64,000 nucleotides of DNA, taken from the NCBI RefSeq assembly GCF_009765835.1, contig NZ_LMUS01000006.1, forward strand, positions 62,001-126,000. Reading direction: 5' to 3'. The notes under the pieces were generated by a model. The model worked only from the letters and a program-made list of their open reading frames with translations, made no database searches and was not told where the DNA came from. Within the stretch, counting starts at the first letter, position 1. Each line of letters opens with the position of its first letter. The position numbers were made by a program, and so were the translations under genes. Below are positions 18,833 through 27,597 of this stretch, piece by piece. Source of the DNA: Granulicella sp. L56 (lineage in GTDB: Bacteria; Acidobacteriota; Terriglobia; Terriglobales; Acidobacteriaceae).

Positions 18833-19825
18833 TTAGTGCCTCTTCAGCAACTGCGCCAGCTTCTCCAGACTCTGGCTCCAGCCTTCCTTCATTCCTCTCA
18901 GGAACATCGGCGCTGCATCTGTCATGCTTCTCACATGTACATCCAGAGTTAGCTCTGTTCCTCCATCCTTCTCTTCGAGGAATACCGAGTTCCAATTTTC
19001 GAAGATTGCATTGCCATCTTTATCGAGTGGCGTTGCCGTAAAGTGGAAGCGGTAGGGCGCATAAAACTCCACTACCCGGCCCGACATCGGATACACGGTT
19101 CCATCCGGCGCTTTCATCTCGAGGTAGATCTTTCCGCCGACTTTGCCTTCGAACTCACAGCGCGGAATGGTGAAGCCCTTCGGCGCCCACCACTCGGCGA
19201 GCATCTCCGGCTTTGTCCACGCAGCAAAGACAAGATCGCGCGGCGCTTCAAAAAAGCGGCGCAGATGCAGCTCTGTGGGAACGTCGTTCGCATCTGCCAC
19301 GCGTCCCGGCTGCTTATTCATTAAGAACTCCGCGAACTTATCAAATGCACTGTTCCAGCCGCCGGTGTGCCCGTCGCATGCGTTGGCGGTCAGGAATGGG
19401 CTCTGTGTGAATGTCATCACGGTCTTGTTACCTTTTTCTTCCAGCCGCACCGTGATCGTGTTTTCCTCGAAGTCCATGTTGCTCAATCCAACATCGCTGG
19501 GCACGTCCCACGCAAAGGAGAAAACCAGCAGCTCCGGCGGTTTTACTTCGCGAACTGTCCCATGCTGTTTCAACTGGACCTGAGCGCCGGTTGCTGGCAC
19601 AAGGCCTTCCATGGTTCGCCGCCACGGTGCGCCCGGCGTCTTCGGCATATCGAGCTCGATCGTCGTGAAGCCTCGTGGCCCCATCCACTGCGCCTGCATT
19701 GCAGAATCGGTCCATGCCTTCCACACCAGCTCTCGCGGCGCATCGAAGACGCGCGTAATCTTCAACTCGTAGTCCTTGAAAGGCTCTAATCCCTTGTGCT
19801 CTGACGTCACTGTTGCTGTGCTCAT
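18833..19825 (-). CDS. tandem SRPBCC (AHSA1-like) protein
   Basis: 330 residues made of two START/AHA1-type domains. Each begins with a family motif: ITRVFDAPRELVWKAWTD (about residue 23) and LRRFFEAPRDLVFAAWTKPE (about residue 187), followed by MGPRGF / WWAPKGF. The fold is a hydrophobic-ligand cavity; the ligand is unknown. It is last in an ArsR-SRPBCC-SRPBCC operon and overlaps the gene before it by ATGA. Such operons are common in soil bacteria, and the SRPBCC proteins are presumed stress or small-molecule responders. Confidence 0.88.
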   Translation of the reverse strand: MSTATVTSEHKGLEPFKDYELKITRVFDAPRELVWKAWTDSAMQAQWMGPRGFTTIELDMPKTPGAPWRRTMEGLVPATGAQVQLKQHGTVREVKPPELLVFSFAWDVPSDVGLSNMDFEENTITVRLEEKGNKTVMTFTQSPFLTANACDGHTGGWNSAFDKFAEFLMNKQPGRVADANDVPTELHLRRFFEAPRDLVFAAWTKPEMLAEWWAPKGFTIPRCEFEGKVGGKIYLEMKAPDGTVYPMSGRVVEFYAPYRFHFTATPLDKDGNAIFENWNSVFLEEKDGGTELTLDVHVRSMTDAAPMFLRGMKEGWSQSLEKLAQLLKRH

Positions 19826-20322
19826 GCTGTTGCTCCTTTCGCTGCAAGAACCTTGTTTAGCCGCTCGAACAGCTCGCGCGCGCCCTGAACCGAACCATAG
19901 GTGCGCACATTCTCGTCGCGCAGCTCGCGGCTGTCGAACTGGTTGCTCAACGTCAGGCGAGTCCCCCCGTCCTCTTCCTGCCAGGTAATCGTCTTGTGCA
20001 TGGACACCAATGCAGCGCCTTCTTTGCCACCGACCAGATCCAACTCAATGCGTTCCTCGGGAACGACGGCGGTGAATGTCATCTCGTTGGGATAGTTGGT
20101 GCCGTCGGGGCTGTGCATCACGATACGCCACTTGCCGCCCGGACGCAGATCCATCTCCAGCACTGTGGTGCTGAAGCCGTGCGGGCCCCACCACTCGACC
20201 ACCTGCGTCGGGTCGGCGAACGCCTCGTAGACCATCTTGCGCGGCGCGTTGAAGACTCGCGTCGACACAATGGTTCGTTCATCCTCTTGCAACTCGGGCA
20301 TCGCTTCCAGTAACTCCAGCAT
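19822..20322 (-). CDS. SRPBCC (AHSA1-like) protein
   Basis: 166 residues, one START/AHA1-like domain: STRVFNAPRKMVYEAFADPTQ, WWGPHGFSTTVLEMDLRPGG in two parts, and C-terminal RELFERLNKVLAA helix. Its ATG overlaps the ArsR stop (TAATG) and its stop overlaps the next ATG, so all three genes are translated together. It resembles the C-terminal half of its neighbour, so the pair may derive from duplication. Confidence 0.9.
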   Translation of the reverse strand: MLELLEAMPELQEDERTIVSTRVFNAPRKMVYEAFADPTQVVEWWGPHGFSTTVLEMDLRPGGKWRIVMHSPDGTNYPNEMTFTAVVPEERIELDLVGGKEGAALVSMHKTITWQEEDGGTRLTLSNQFDSRELRDENVRTYGSVQGARELFERLNKVLAAKGATA

Positions 20323-20702
20323 TATGATTTCTCCTTTTTCCGTAAGGTCTTGCGCGGTGTCTGTTTTTGTTTCGCCTTATCAGCTTGCAGTCTCTGCAAA
20401 TACGCATCGAGGCGGTCGAAGCTCTCTTCCCAGAACCTTCTGTACTCTTCGATCCAGGCAGCCGCGGTCTTCAGCGCCGCTGGGTTTAGCCGAGCCGGTC
20501 TCGTTTGCGCATCGCGCCCACGATCGATGAGACCGGCCTTCTCGAGCACCTTGAGGTGCTTTGAGATCGCAGGCATCGACATCTCGAATGGCTTGGCCAG
20601 CTCTGTTACGGAGGTCTCGCCGAGAGCGAGCCGCGCCAGGATAGCGCGCCTCGTTGGATCGGCCAGTGCTGCGAATGTCGTGTCTAGATTTGATTCGTTC
20701 AT
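20322..20702 (-). CDS. ArsR-family transcriptional regulator
   Basis: 126 residues with a winged helix (FAALADPTRRAILARLALGE, TELAKPFEMSMPAISKHLKVLEKAGLI in parts) and a Lys-rich tail. No Cys metal site is seen, so it belongs to the non-metal branch often paired with SRPBCC proteins. The ATG at 20702 is chosen over one ten codons upstream because the latter would place the start inside a 40-bp palindrome that looks like its operator. It probably represses its own operon. Confidence 0.9.
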   Translation of the reverse strand: MNESNLDTTFAALADPTRRAILARLALGETSVTELAKPFEMSMPAISKHLKVLEKAGLIDRGRDAQTRPARLNPAALKTAAAWIEEYRRFWEESFDRLDAYLQRLQADKAKQKQTPRKTLRKKEKS

Positions 20703-20723
20703 GGTTCGTTCCGTGGTCTCGCC

Positions 20724-20763
20724 ATATTTCACCGAATAGTTATATAACCAATAGGTGAAATAT
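20724..20763. promoter_or_regulatory. probable operator of the ArsR operon
   Basis: A 40-bp palindrome: 10-base arms ATATTTCACC and GGTGAAATAT around a perfect core GTTATATAAC, separated by 5-base spacers. It lies 22-61 bases upstream of the ArsR ATG and is AT-rich, as expected for a promoter-overlapping autoregulatory site. Confidence 0.7.
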
Positions 20764-20891
20764 AAGATCGATATTTCCGTTTGTCAACCCCTCCCGCAAT
20801 ATTTTTTTGAGGGCTGATCGACGGCGGCCGCAAGGGCCTGCGTGTGCAATGGATGAGTCGATGGCGAGGAGCAGGAATTAAAGCAACATCT

Positions 20892-22445
20892 CTACGCGAT
20901 TGCGGATGGTGTCGTAAGCCGGTTGTTCGAGATGGGATCGATCGTCCAGGCGCTGGCCGTTATTCGGGTTCCACCGATGACGCGGACTGTGATGTCGGGC
21001 GCGGACGTTTGCGTGTAGTAAAAACGCCTGGTGTACCCTGCACGCTGGCTCAGGATCACCTCGATCACGGAGCCGTCGACGTAGGTGTGAAGCTGCGGTG
21101 TGTCATTCGGTTCGAGAGCGATCTCTTTATTCTCGACGAGGAAGGCGTGCTTTACAGGATCGTATGCGACATGCAGAAGCTCGCCGTTGTCGATGGAGTT
21201 TTGCATGATGAATTCGAATGCTTCCGTTCGCCGGAGTGCGGTGCACAGCACCTCACCTGAGGCTTTCTGGAGTGTGAATTCGATCTTGTTACTGGAGTTC
21301 GCAGGCCGCACCGGCGACGCCGAGCGCAGAGTGACGAGGGCAGGAAGAATCTCCATCTGGAGAGTGCCATCCTGATCGAGATGGAGCACGCGCGGCAGGC
21401 TCATCATACCGGCCCATCCGGCGGCCTTGTGCTCTGCCTCGGGCCTTCGCTCAGGGATCCATCCCCAGAGAACGCGCTGTCCGTTGGCGTCGAGCTGGGA
21501 CTTCGGAGCATAGAAGGCGCCGAGATCGAGCTGTCCCGTCTTCGCAGGATGAAAGAGCATGGTCTCAGAATCGAGCTTTCCCGATTGCCAGAAGACCTTG
21601 CCCTCGGTGGAGTAGATTAGTACATGAGCGCCATCGAGAGCGAACAGTTCGGGGCACTCCCACATCTCGCCGTCGTCGCATGGGTTCGCCGTATGCTTTC
21701 CCGTCCATACGCCAGTTGCGATCTGGTGCATATACTCCCAGCTCTTCATATCTTTGGAGCGATAGAGCAGGACGCAACCGCCGACTTTGGCGACCCCTGA
21801 ACCCACAGTCATGTAGTACCAGTCGCCCTGTTTCCATGCCGAAGGATCGCGGAAGCCGGTGATCTGCATTCCCGGCGGAGCGAGAGGAACAATCGCCTTC
21901 GGCTCTTTGGTCCAGTGAATGAGTCTGGAATCGTCGGACCACGCGAGACATTGTGATTCCTGAATTTTGTTTTCGCCATCGCGGATGGTTGCCTTGTCCA
22001 GCGTGCTCAGGACCGTACCTGTGTAGACCACGTAGACTCGATTGCCCACGGCGATTGCCGAGCCCGAGAAGCAACCATAAGCATCCTGGCCGCTCGACGT
22101 TGGAATGAATGCGATGGGCAGATGGGTCCAGTGAATCATGTCCTGGCTGATCGAGTGGTACCAGCTCATGTCTCCCCACACCGCCGCGTGCGGGTTGTAT
22201 TGGCAGAACATATGGTAGCTTCCGTTGAAGTAGATCGGGCCGTTGGGATCGTTCATCCAGTTGGACGCGGGCAGCAGATGAAACTGCGGACGCATGGGAT
22301 CTTCAGCGAGTTTTGCCTCCAATCCAGCATCTTCTTTACCAATTTCCTGTGCCAGGATGCCGCGCGGCACCATCGACGCCGCGGCCATCAGTGCTGCGGA
22401 AGACAGTAACTCGCGACGCGTTACTAAAACAGATTTTTTCTTCAT
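20892..22445 (-). CDS. glycoside hydrolase family 32 beta-fructosidase
   Basis: 517 residues. A twin-arginine-type signal (TRRELLSSAALMAAAS) suggests export. The GH32 five-blade propeller carries all three acidic motifs: WMNDPNG with nucleophile D66, GFRDP near residue 200 (transition-state stabiliser) and WECPE near 263 (acid/base). A C-terminal beta-sandwich follows. It hydrolyses fructosides such as sucrose, levan or inulin. ATG 22445 is preceded by GGAGG; the open frame upstream is ignored. No transporter or PTS lies next to it. Confidence 0.93.
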   Translation of the reverse strand: MKKKSVLVTRRELLSSAALMAAASMVPRGILAQEIGKEDAGLEAKLAEDPMRPQFHLLPASNWMNDPNGPIYFNGSYHMFCQYNPHAAVWGDMSWYHSISQDMIHWTHLPIAFIPTSSGQDAYGCFSGSAIAVGNRVYVVYTGTVLSTLDKATIRDGENKIQESQCLAWSDDSRLIHWTKEPKAIVPLAPPGMQITGFRDPSAWKQGDWYYMTVGSGVAKVGGCVLLYRSKDMKSWEYMHQIATGVWTGKHTANPCDDGEMWECPELFALDGAHVLIYSTEGKVFWQSGKLDSETMLFHPAKTGQLDLGAFYAPKSQLDANGQRVLWGWIPERRPEAEHKAAGWAGMMSLPRVLHLDQDGTLQMEILPALVTLRSASPVRPANSSNKIEFTLQKASGEVLCTALRRTEAFEFIMQNSIDNGELLHVAYDPVKHAFLVENKEIALEPNDTPQLHTYVDGSVIEVILSQRAGYTRRFYYTQTSAPDITVRVIGGTRITASAWTIDPISNNRLTTPSAIA

Positions 22446-22651
22446 CGGCCTCCGCTCATGGATGCAAAATCCACAAAGCATTTTATGCCCACTGCCTCGA
22501 ACGCTGTTGTGTGGACTCCAGAGAGTATAGCGGGCAAAGGAGGAATCGGATTTGTTGACGGACGTTGTCACAGGCTGGACGCGAGTGGCTCGCTGCCATT
22601 CAGTATCATTAGGAGTGTTGGCCGGAGACGCGGCCCTGAATTGAGACAACT

Positions 22652-24181
22652 TTGACCAGCAAGAAGGCTTCACCTGAAGCCACCCGGGATCAAACGCAAT
22701 CACGCCGGAACCGCGGCAAGACGGTCCGTCGCAGTCTCGTCGAAGCAAGCGAGGCCCAGGACGCGGCACTCCTCGCCCGCGAACTTCGTACCTCGCAGAC
22801 TCAGCAGGAACTTGCCGTAATTGTCGTGGTCGAGTTCACCGGAGAGCTCCGCAAGCGCAAGCAGCTTACCGCAGCCGCTCGACTAGCCCGCACCGCGGCC
22901 GCCGTCACGGCTGGAGAAGAAGATCTCCCAGCCGATGCAGCCTCCACTCTCGACTTCGATGCCAGCCGCGCAGAGTTCGAAGAGCTTGCTCGGTCAGCTG
23001 GTGCGACCATCGCCGCCACTCTCGTGCAGCGCCGTCAGAGACCCGATCCCTCCAGCCTCGTCGGCCTGGGGAAACTCGACGAAATCGTTGAGGTCGTCGC
23101 CTCTACCAACGCGTCGCTTGTTCTCTTTGACCACGACCTCACTCCCTCGCAGCTCCGCAACATCGAAGCCCGGCTACCCTGCCACGTCATCGACCGTTCG
23201 CAGCTCATCCTCGACATCTTCGCCCGCCACGCCAGGACCCGTGAAGGTCAGCTCCAGGTAGAACTCGCACAGCTCGAATACCAGCTCCCCCGGCTCGCCG
23301 GACGCGGTCGCGCCATGTCGCAGCTTGGCGGCGGCATCGGGACCCGCGGCCCTGGCGAGACCCAGCTCGAGACCGATCGTCGCAAGATCAATCTTCGCCT
23401 CGACCATATCAAGACCCAGCTCGACGGCGTCCGCCGCATCCGCCATCAACAGCGGCAGCGCCGCGAAGCAGTTCCGGTCCCTGTGGTCGCCCTCGTCGGC
23501 TATACCAATGCAGGCAAGAGCACCCTCTTCAATGCACTCACCGAGGCTGGCGTGCTCGAATCGGCCCGCATGTTCGCTACTCTCGACCCCAAACTCCGGC
23601 AGTTGCAGCTCCCCTCCCGCCGCAAGATTCTGCTCTCCGATACTGTCGGCTTCATCCGCAACCTTCCCCACACGCTCGTTACGAGCTTCCGCGCTACCCT
23701 CGAAGAGGTCGAGCGAGCCGAGATTCTTATCCACGTCCAGGACGCCGCCAGTCCGATCCGAGAAGAGCAGAAAATTCAGGTTGAGAAAGTCTTGGCCGAG
23801 CTTGCAGTTTCGACGAAGCGGGTCATCCAGGTCCTAAACAAGATCGATCTCGTCCCGCCCCAGGAACTCGTCCACCTCTCCAGCGACCGCGATGCGATTC
23901 CCGTCTCCTCGCTTCGGCACACCGGTCTTGAACAACTCCTGATTGCCATCGATGCCGCGCTCGTGGTCGATCCGCTCGTCGAATTCAGCTTTCGCCTCCC
24001 GCAATCCGAAGGCGCAATCCTCGCCTCGCTCGAAGCCGGAGCCATCATCGACGAGAAACGCTTCGAAGGCAACCTCGTCTTTTTTCGAGCCCGCGGACCA
24101 GCATCTCTTCTTAACCGGTACCGCCGTTTCCGTGAAAAACCTGAACCGTCTAAGGAACCTCTGATTAAGTCATCCCTTTGA
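22652..24181 (+). CDS. hflX: GTPase HflX
   Basis: Ribosome-associated GTPase that splits stalled or hibernating ribosomes. Seen: [20 protein letters not shown] and ETDRRKI of the HflX domain, G1 loop GYTNAGKST near residue 283, G3 DTVGF and G4 NKID. Start is TTG 22652, so the precise N-terminus is uncertain. The last codons (EPLIKSSL) and the stop lie inside a palindromic element whose left inverted repeat begins at 24161, so the C-terminus has been replaced or altered by that insertion. Confidence 0.94.
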   Translation: MTSKKASPEATRDQTQSRRNRGKTVRRSLVEASEAQDAALLARELRTSQTQQELAVIVVVEFTGELRKRKQLTAAARLARTAAAVTAGEEDLPADAASTLDFDASRAEFEELARSAGATIAATLVQRRQRPDPSSLVGLGKLDEIVEVVASTNASLVLFDHDLTPSQLRNIEARLPCHVIDRSQLILDIFARHARTREGQLQVELAQLEYQLPRLAGRGRAMSQLGGGIGTRGPGETQLETDRRKINLRLDHIKTQLDGVRRIRHQQRQRREAVPVPVVALVGYTNAGKSTLFNALTEAGVLESARMFATLDPKLRQLQLPSRRKILLSDTVGFIRNLPHTLVTSFRATLEEVERAEILIHVQDAASPIREEQKIQVEKVLAELAVSTKRVIQVLNKIDLVPPQELVHLSSDRDAIPVSSLRHTGLEQLLIAIDAALVVDPLVEFSFRLPQSEGAILASLEAGAIIDEKRFEGNLVFFRARGPASLLNRYRRFREKPEPSKEPLIKSSL

Positions 24182-24264
24182 AGGGGCGCGGCTTCAGCCG
24201 CGTCGTAAGTCATTCTTACGAAAAGAGGCTTTAGCCTCTGAGGGAATCATTGGGACTTAATCAG
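24161..24264. repeat. MITE-like palindromic element with 11-bp inverted ends (composite element, copy 2)
   Basis: CTGATTAAGTC (24161-24171) and GACTTAATCAG (24254-24264) are exact inverted ends. Inside are the palindromes CGCGGCTTCAGCCGCG (24187-24202) and AGAGGCTTTAGCCTCT (24224-24239), centres 37 bases apart, plus CGTAAG/CTTACG between them. It is non-coding apart from the hflX tail. Confidence 0.75.
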
Positions 24265-24280
24265 GCTTTCCTTAACGAAC

Positions 24281-24600
24281 ACCAATCTCACCTTTTTCCC
24301 ACAATTTATTCTTGGCTACCTGGGGCTACCCCCGTCGTTACCACTCCTATCCTCCCGAGTTCAGGTATTGAATGTGTTATCGACTGCCGGGGCCTCGGTG
24401 CTTGCGATCGGATATCTGCCGGCCGTTTGTCTCCTTTGGTCGTTGAAAAGGTTACAGGAGCGAACCTCTTGCAGGCGGCCGGCTTGGAGTGGCAGGTTCA
24501 GTCACCTCCGCTGACGGAGAATTTCACTGAAGTGCCCCTGGTTACGGAAGAGCCTATGCCTACGGCAAGATCGACGAAAAGATCCAGGTGACTCGGTGAC
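24281..24600 (+). pseudogene. decayed C-terminal remnant of cytochrome c oxidase subunit I
   Basis: Fragments in shifting frames read as the end of COX1: NLTFFPQFILGYLGLP, then RRYHSYPPEF, then VLNVLSTAGASVLAIGYL and LLWSLK, then GLEWQVQSPPLTENFTEVP, then YAYGKIDEKIQV and a stop. At least four frameshifts separate them: an extra C in a C-run at 24329-24333, a lost base near 24363, another near 24450 and another near 24555. The rest of the gene is absent and the MITE-like element sits just upstream, so this is a dead fragment. Confidence 0.8.
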
Positions 24601-24784
24601 ATTGATCGCTGCATCTTGAAATCCATCTCTGCAGGAACTCAAAAGCGCTGAGCACGCCGCTACCGATTCTCCATGTGAGTAAAAATGCCGCCCATCTCCG
24701 CTGCCGTCACCGGACTAAATCTAAATCTGTCCTCCTCTCATCATCCAGCTCAGAAGTATGGAGTCCGATACGCCCACATTCCTG

Positions 24785-26407
24785 CTACCGCACCCATGCG
24801 TCCTGCAAAAACTCGAAGCTGCCCGATCCCCGCTGCTGAATGCCCCCGACCCGGCGCGTATGGACAACCTCGTTGTTCGGATACCAGAGTGGAATCGACG
24901 GCAGATCTTCGGAAAGAATCTGCTGCACCTCGATGTACTCTGCGCGTCGTTTCTGCTGATCCGTCTCCGCAGCGGCCGCGTTCAACAAAGCATCGAGCTT
25001 CGAGTTGGAGTACCGCCCGCGATTGCCGCCCCGCGGCGGAAAGCTCTCCGTCGCATACGCGTAGTGGAAGATATCGGGATCTTCATTGCTGTCGATCCAC
25101 TTGAGCGCGTACATCTGGAAGGCGCCGCGCGTCACATCGGAGTAAAAAGTTCCAAACTCCGCCGAGCGAATATTCAGGCGAATTCCCGCTGCCCGCATCT
25201 GCTGTTGCAGCACCATCGCCATCAGGCGTGTCGACTCGTCGGTGCTCGTCTTCAGCGTGATCGTCAACCGCACGCCATCTTTGCCCGCAGGAAAGCCTGC
25301 TTCATCGAGCAATCGCTCCGCGCGTGCAACATCATGCGGATACTGCGCCATCTCCGATTCGCTTGCCGCCGCCCAGTGCCCGATCGGCAGCAAGGTATTC
25401 GCGACCCGCGCCTGATCGCGCCACAGGTCGCGCACGATGGCCTGCCGGTCGATGGCGCAGGCCACCGCTTGTCGCACGCGTCTGTCCTTCAGCAGAGGAT
25501 CGGTCACGTTGAAGGTCAGATAGAACGCCTGCGATCCCAACCCGGTTTCCACCGCCAGGTTTGGATCACGGCGGAGTTGGTGGACCATGTCCAGCGTCAG
25601 CACGTTACTGGCTAAATCTGCCGAGCCCTTCTGCAACTCCAGCGCGCTTGTGATCGCGTCGGGAACAACCTCGAACCGAACCTGCTCGATCCGGCTCGCT
25701 CCCGCGGGAGGAGGCTGAGACTGCACCCAGTAGTGCGGGTTGCGCTTCAGGATCACGTCCTTGTCCTGCACCGCGCTCACAAATTCAAACGGGCCGGTTC
25801 CAACGGGGTGCAGTCCGAAGTCTCTTCCCGCGCCCTGCGGCACCACGCCGAAGAGGCCGTCACTCATATTGAAGAGCAGCCCTTCATCAGGCCGCTTCAT
25901 GTGCACCACCACGGTCAGCCGATCCCGCGCTTCAACCTTCAGCACCGAGGCGAAGTTCCCGCTCTTCCCTGTCACCAACGTCCCGTCGATCAGGCTATTG
26001 ATGGTGTACGCCACATCATCCGCGGTCAGCGGCTTTCCGTTTTGAAAGGACACACCATCGCGCAGATGAAAGATCCACGTCAAGGCATCGGGCTGCTCCC
26101 AACTGGTGGCCAGCCAGGGACGCAGATTATAGTGCTCGTCCTTGCGCACCAGCGCGTCGAAGATGAGACTGCCAAGCCTCGCCGACTGCGCATCGGTTCC
26201 CTGCCGCAGGTCGAGATTGTTAGGGCTGCTCTCGATCACCATCACGACAGTTCCGGGTGCATCCTTCTGCCCATGGCACCCGGCCAACCCAATACAAACC
26301 ACCAACATCAACCAGCCAACAAACCGGGTGCCCCATCTCCCGATTCTGGGACATGGGTTTTCGCTCGAAGCACGAACCGCATTCCTCAGCCCAATCGCAT
26401 CGCTCAT
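24785..26407 (-). CDS. ABC-type oligopeptide-binding lipoprotein (SBP family 5)
   Basis: About 540 residues. A lipobox LVVCIGLAGC follows a hydrophobic stretch, so it should be a lipid-anchored periplasmic protein. Family 5 features: LRPWLATSWEQPDALTWIFHLRDG, FQNGKPLTADDVAYTINSL, FEVVPDAITSALELQKGSADL. It should bind peptides or similar ligands; no permease or ATPase is adjacent. ATG 26407 overlaps the anmK stop (ATGA), which decides the start. The first 30 residues before the signal are unusual and include a palindromic repeat. Confidence 0.87.
   Translation of the reverse strand: MSDAIGLRNAVRASSENPCPRIGRWGTRFVGWLMLVVCIGLAGCHGQKDAPGTVVMVIESSPNNLDLRQGTDAQSARLGSLIFDALVRKDEHYNLRPWLATSWEQPDALTWIFHLRDGVSFQNGKPLTADDVAYTINSLIDGTLVTGKSGNFASVLKVEARDRLTVVVHMKRPDEGLLFNMSDGLFGVVPQGAGRDFGLHPVGTGPFEFVSAVQDKDVILKRNPHYWVQSQPPPAGASRIEQVRFEVVPDAITSALELQKGSADLASNVLTLDMVHQLRRDPNLAVETGLGSQAFYLTFNVTDPLLKDRRVRQAVACAIDRQAIVRDLWRDQARVANTLLPIGHWAAASESEMAQYPHDVARAERLLDEAGFPAGKDGVRLTITLKTSTDESTRLMAMVLQQQMRAAGIRLNIRSAEFGTFYSDVTRGAFQMYALKWIDSNEDPDIFHYAYATESFPPRGGNRGRYSNSKLDALLNAAAAETDQQKRRAEYIEVQQILSEDLPSIPLWYPNNEVVHTRRVGGIQQRGSGSFEFLQDAWVR
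26326..26363. repeat. coding palindromic repeat, type A (in SBP gene)
   Basis: Minus-strand core CCAGAATCGGGA flanked by ACCCATGTC and GATGGGGCACC. It falls at residues about 15-28 of the binding protein, read as ENPCPRIGRWGTR. The same repeat is in mutS (29017) and lolC (39416) in a different frame. Confidence 0.8.
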
Positions 26408-27597
26408 CCGCGCGTGACTTTCCCCAACACCACACCTCTCGCAGCACCCGTAGCACTCGCAACATTTCCCGGCAGCCCAACCCAAGTCAGCCATGCCAAC
26501 AGCGCAAACGCCACCGCCTCCTTAGCTTGACCCGGAACTCCCAGTTCTTCCATCAAGCGCACCTTCACTCCGATGGGCTGCAGACGCTCGCGCAGCATCG
26601 CCATCAACGCGACATTCTTCGCTCCGCCACCAGCGACGACGAACTCCGTCTTCGCCAGTGGAGCAGCATTCCCCAGATGCGCCCAAACAAACTTTCGATA
26701 ACCATGCAAGACCGACTCCGCAGTCAAAGCCGTTGCCGTCGCGATGATATCCGCATCGCTCGCACCCACCTTCCGGCACAGCGAGATAAACCGCGCAACA
26801 AAATCAGCACCAAATTGTTCGCGCCCACAGCTCTTAGGCGGCAGCGCGGCGAAATACTTCTCCTCTAAAACCGTTGCCACTACAGACGAAATCACTCTTC
26901 CCTGCCGAGCCACTGCACCGCCGCGATCAAACGCCTTTCCATAAAGCTGCTGCATACAGGAGTCGATCACCATATTTCCCGGCCCCGTATCGAATGCCAT
27001 CACACCATCAACGCCAGCTCCCGCAGGAATCGCCGTGAGGTTCCCGATGCCGCCAAGATTCTGCAACACACGGCTTACCTTCGCTGAACGGAACATCACG
27101 TAATCCAGCATCGGCACCAGAGGCGCGCCCTGTCCTCCCGCTGCCATATCCGCCGGACGAAAATCGCTCACCACTGGCGCGCGCAGACGCTCGGCAATCA
27201 CAGCGGCTTCGCCTATCTGCCAGGTACACCGCACATCGTCACCCAAATATTTCGCAGCCGTCGATTGGTGATAAATCGTCTGCCCATGACATCCGACAAG
27301 CCCCGGCTTCACGCCAAACTTCGCCGCCGCCTTCTCCACACAGTCGGCATAGATCGCACCCAGCCTCCAATTCAGCCGCGAAAGATCCGCCACCGAAGCC
27401 GTCTTCGCATCCATCGCCGCAAGCACGGCTGCTCTCACCGCCTTGGAATACTTGACCCCCACATGACCAAGCAACTTCACCCGAGGCGTATCCCGCTCGT
27501 CACGCGCAGGAGAAATTCTGCACAGCGCGACGTCCACTCCATCCGCCGAAGTCCCGCTCATCACGCCCGCTACCACCATCGCCTTCGGCATCGTCAT
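26404..27597 (-). CDS. anmK: anhydro-N-acetylmuramic acid kinase
   Basis: 397 residues, the family length. It phosphorylates and opens 1,6-anhydro-MurNAc from murein turnover. Motifs: VAGVMSGTSADGVDVAL, VGCHGQTIYH, VVSDFRPADMAAGGQGAPLVP, FDTGPGNMVIDS, VVAGGGAKN. Its start overlaps the mutS stop and its own stop overlaps the SBP start, so the three are translationally coupled. Pairing with an oligopeptide-binding lipoprotein fits recycling of cell-wall fragments (inference). Confidence 0.95.
   Translation of the reverse strand: MTMPKAMVVAGVMSGTSADGVDVALCRISPARDERDTPRVKLLGHVGVKYSKAVRAAVLAAMDAKTASVADLSRLNWRLGAIYADCVEKAAAKFGVKPGLVGCHGQTIYHQSTAAKYLGDDVRCTWQIGEAAVIAERLRAPVVSDFRPADMAAGGQGAPLVPMLDYVMFRSAKVSRVLQNLGGIGNLTAIPAGAGVDGVMAFDTGPGNMVIDSCMQQLYGKAFDRGGAVARQGRVISSVVATVLEEKYFAALPPKSCGREQFGADFVARFISLCRKVGASDADIIATATALTAESVLHGYRKFVWAHLGNAAPLAKTEFVVAGGGAKNVALMAMLRERLQPIGVKVRLMEELGVPGQAKEAVAFALLAWLTWVGLPGNVASATGAARGVVLGKVTRG

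Noticed and set aside
24250..24591. 113-codon forward frame after hflX
   Set aside because: It mixes repeat sequence and one frame of the decayed oxidase fragment, so it is not a gene.
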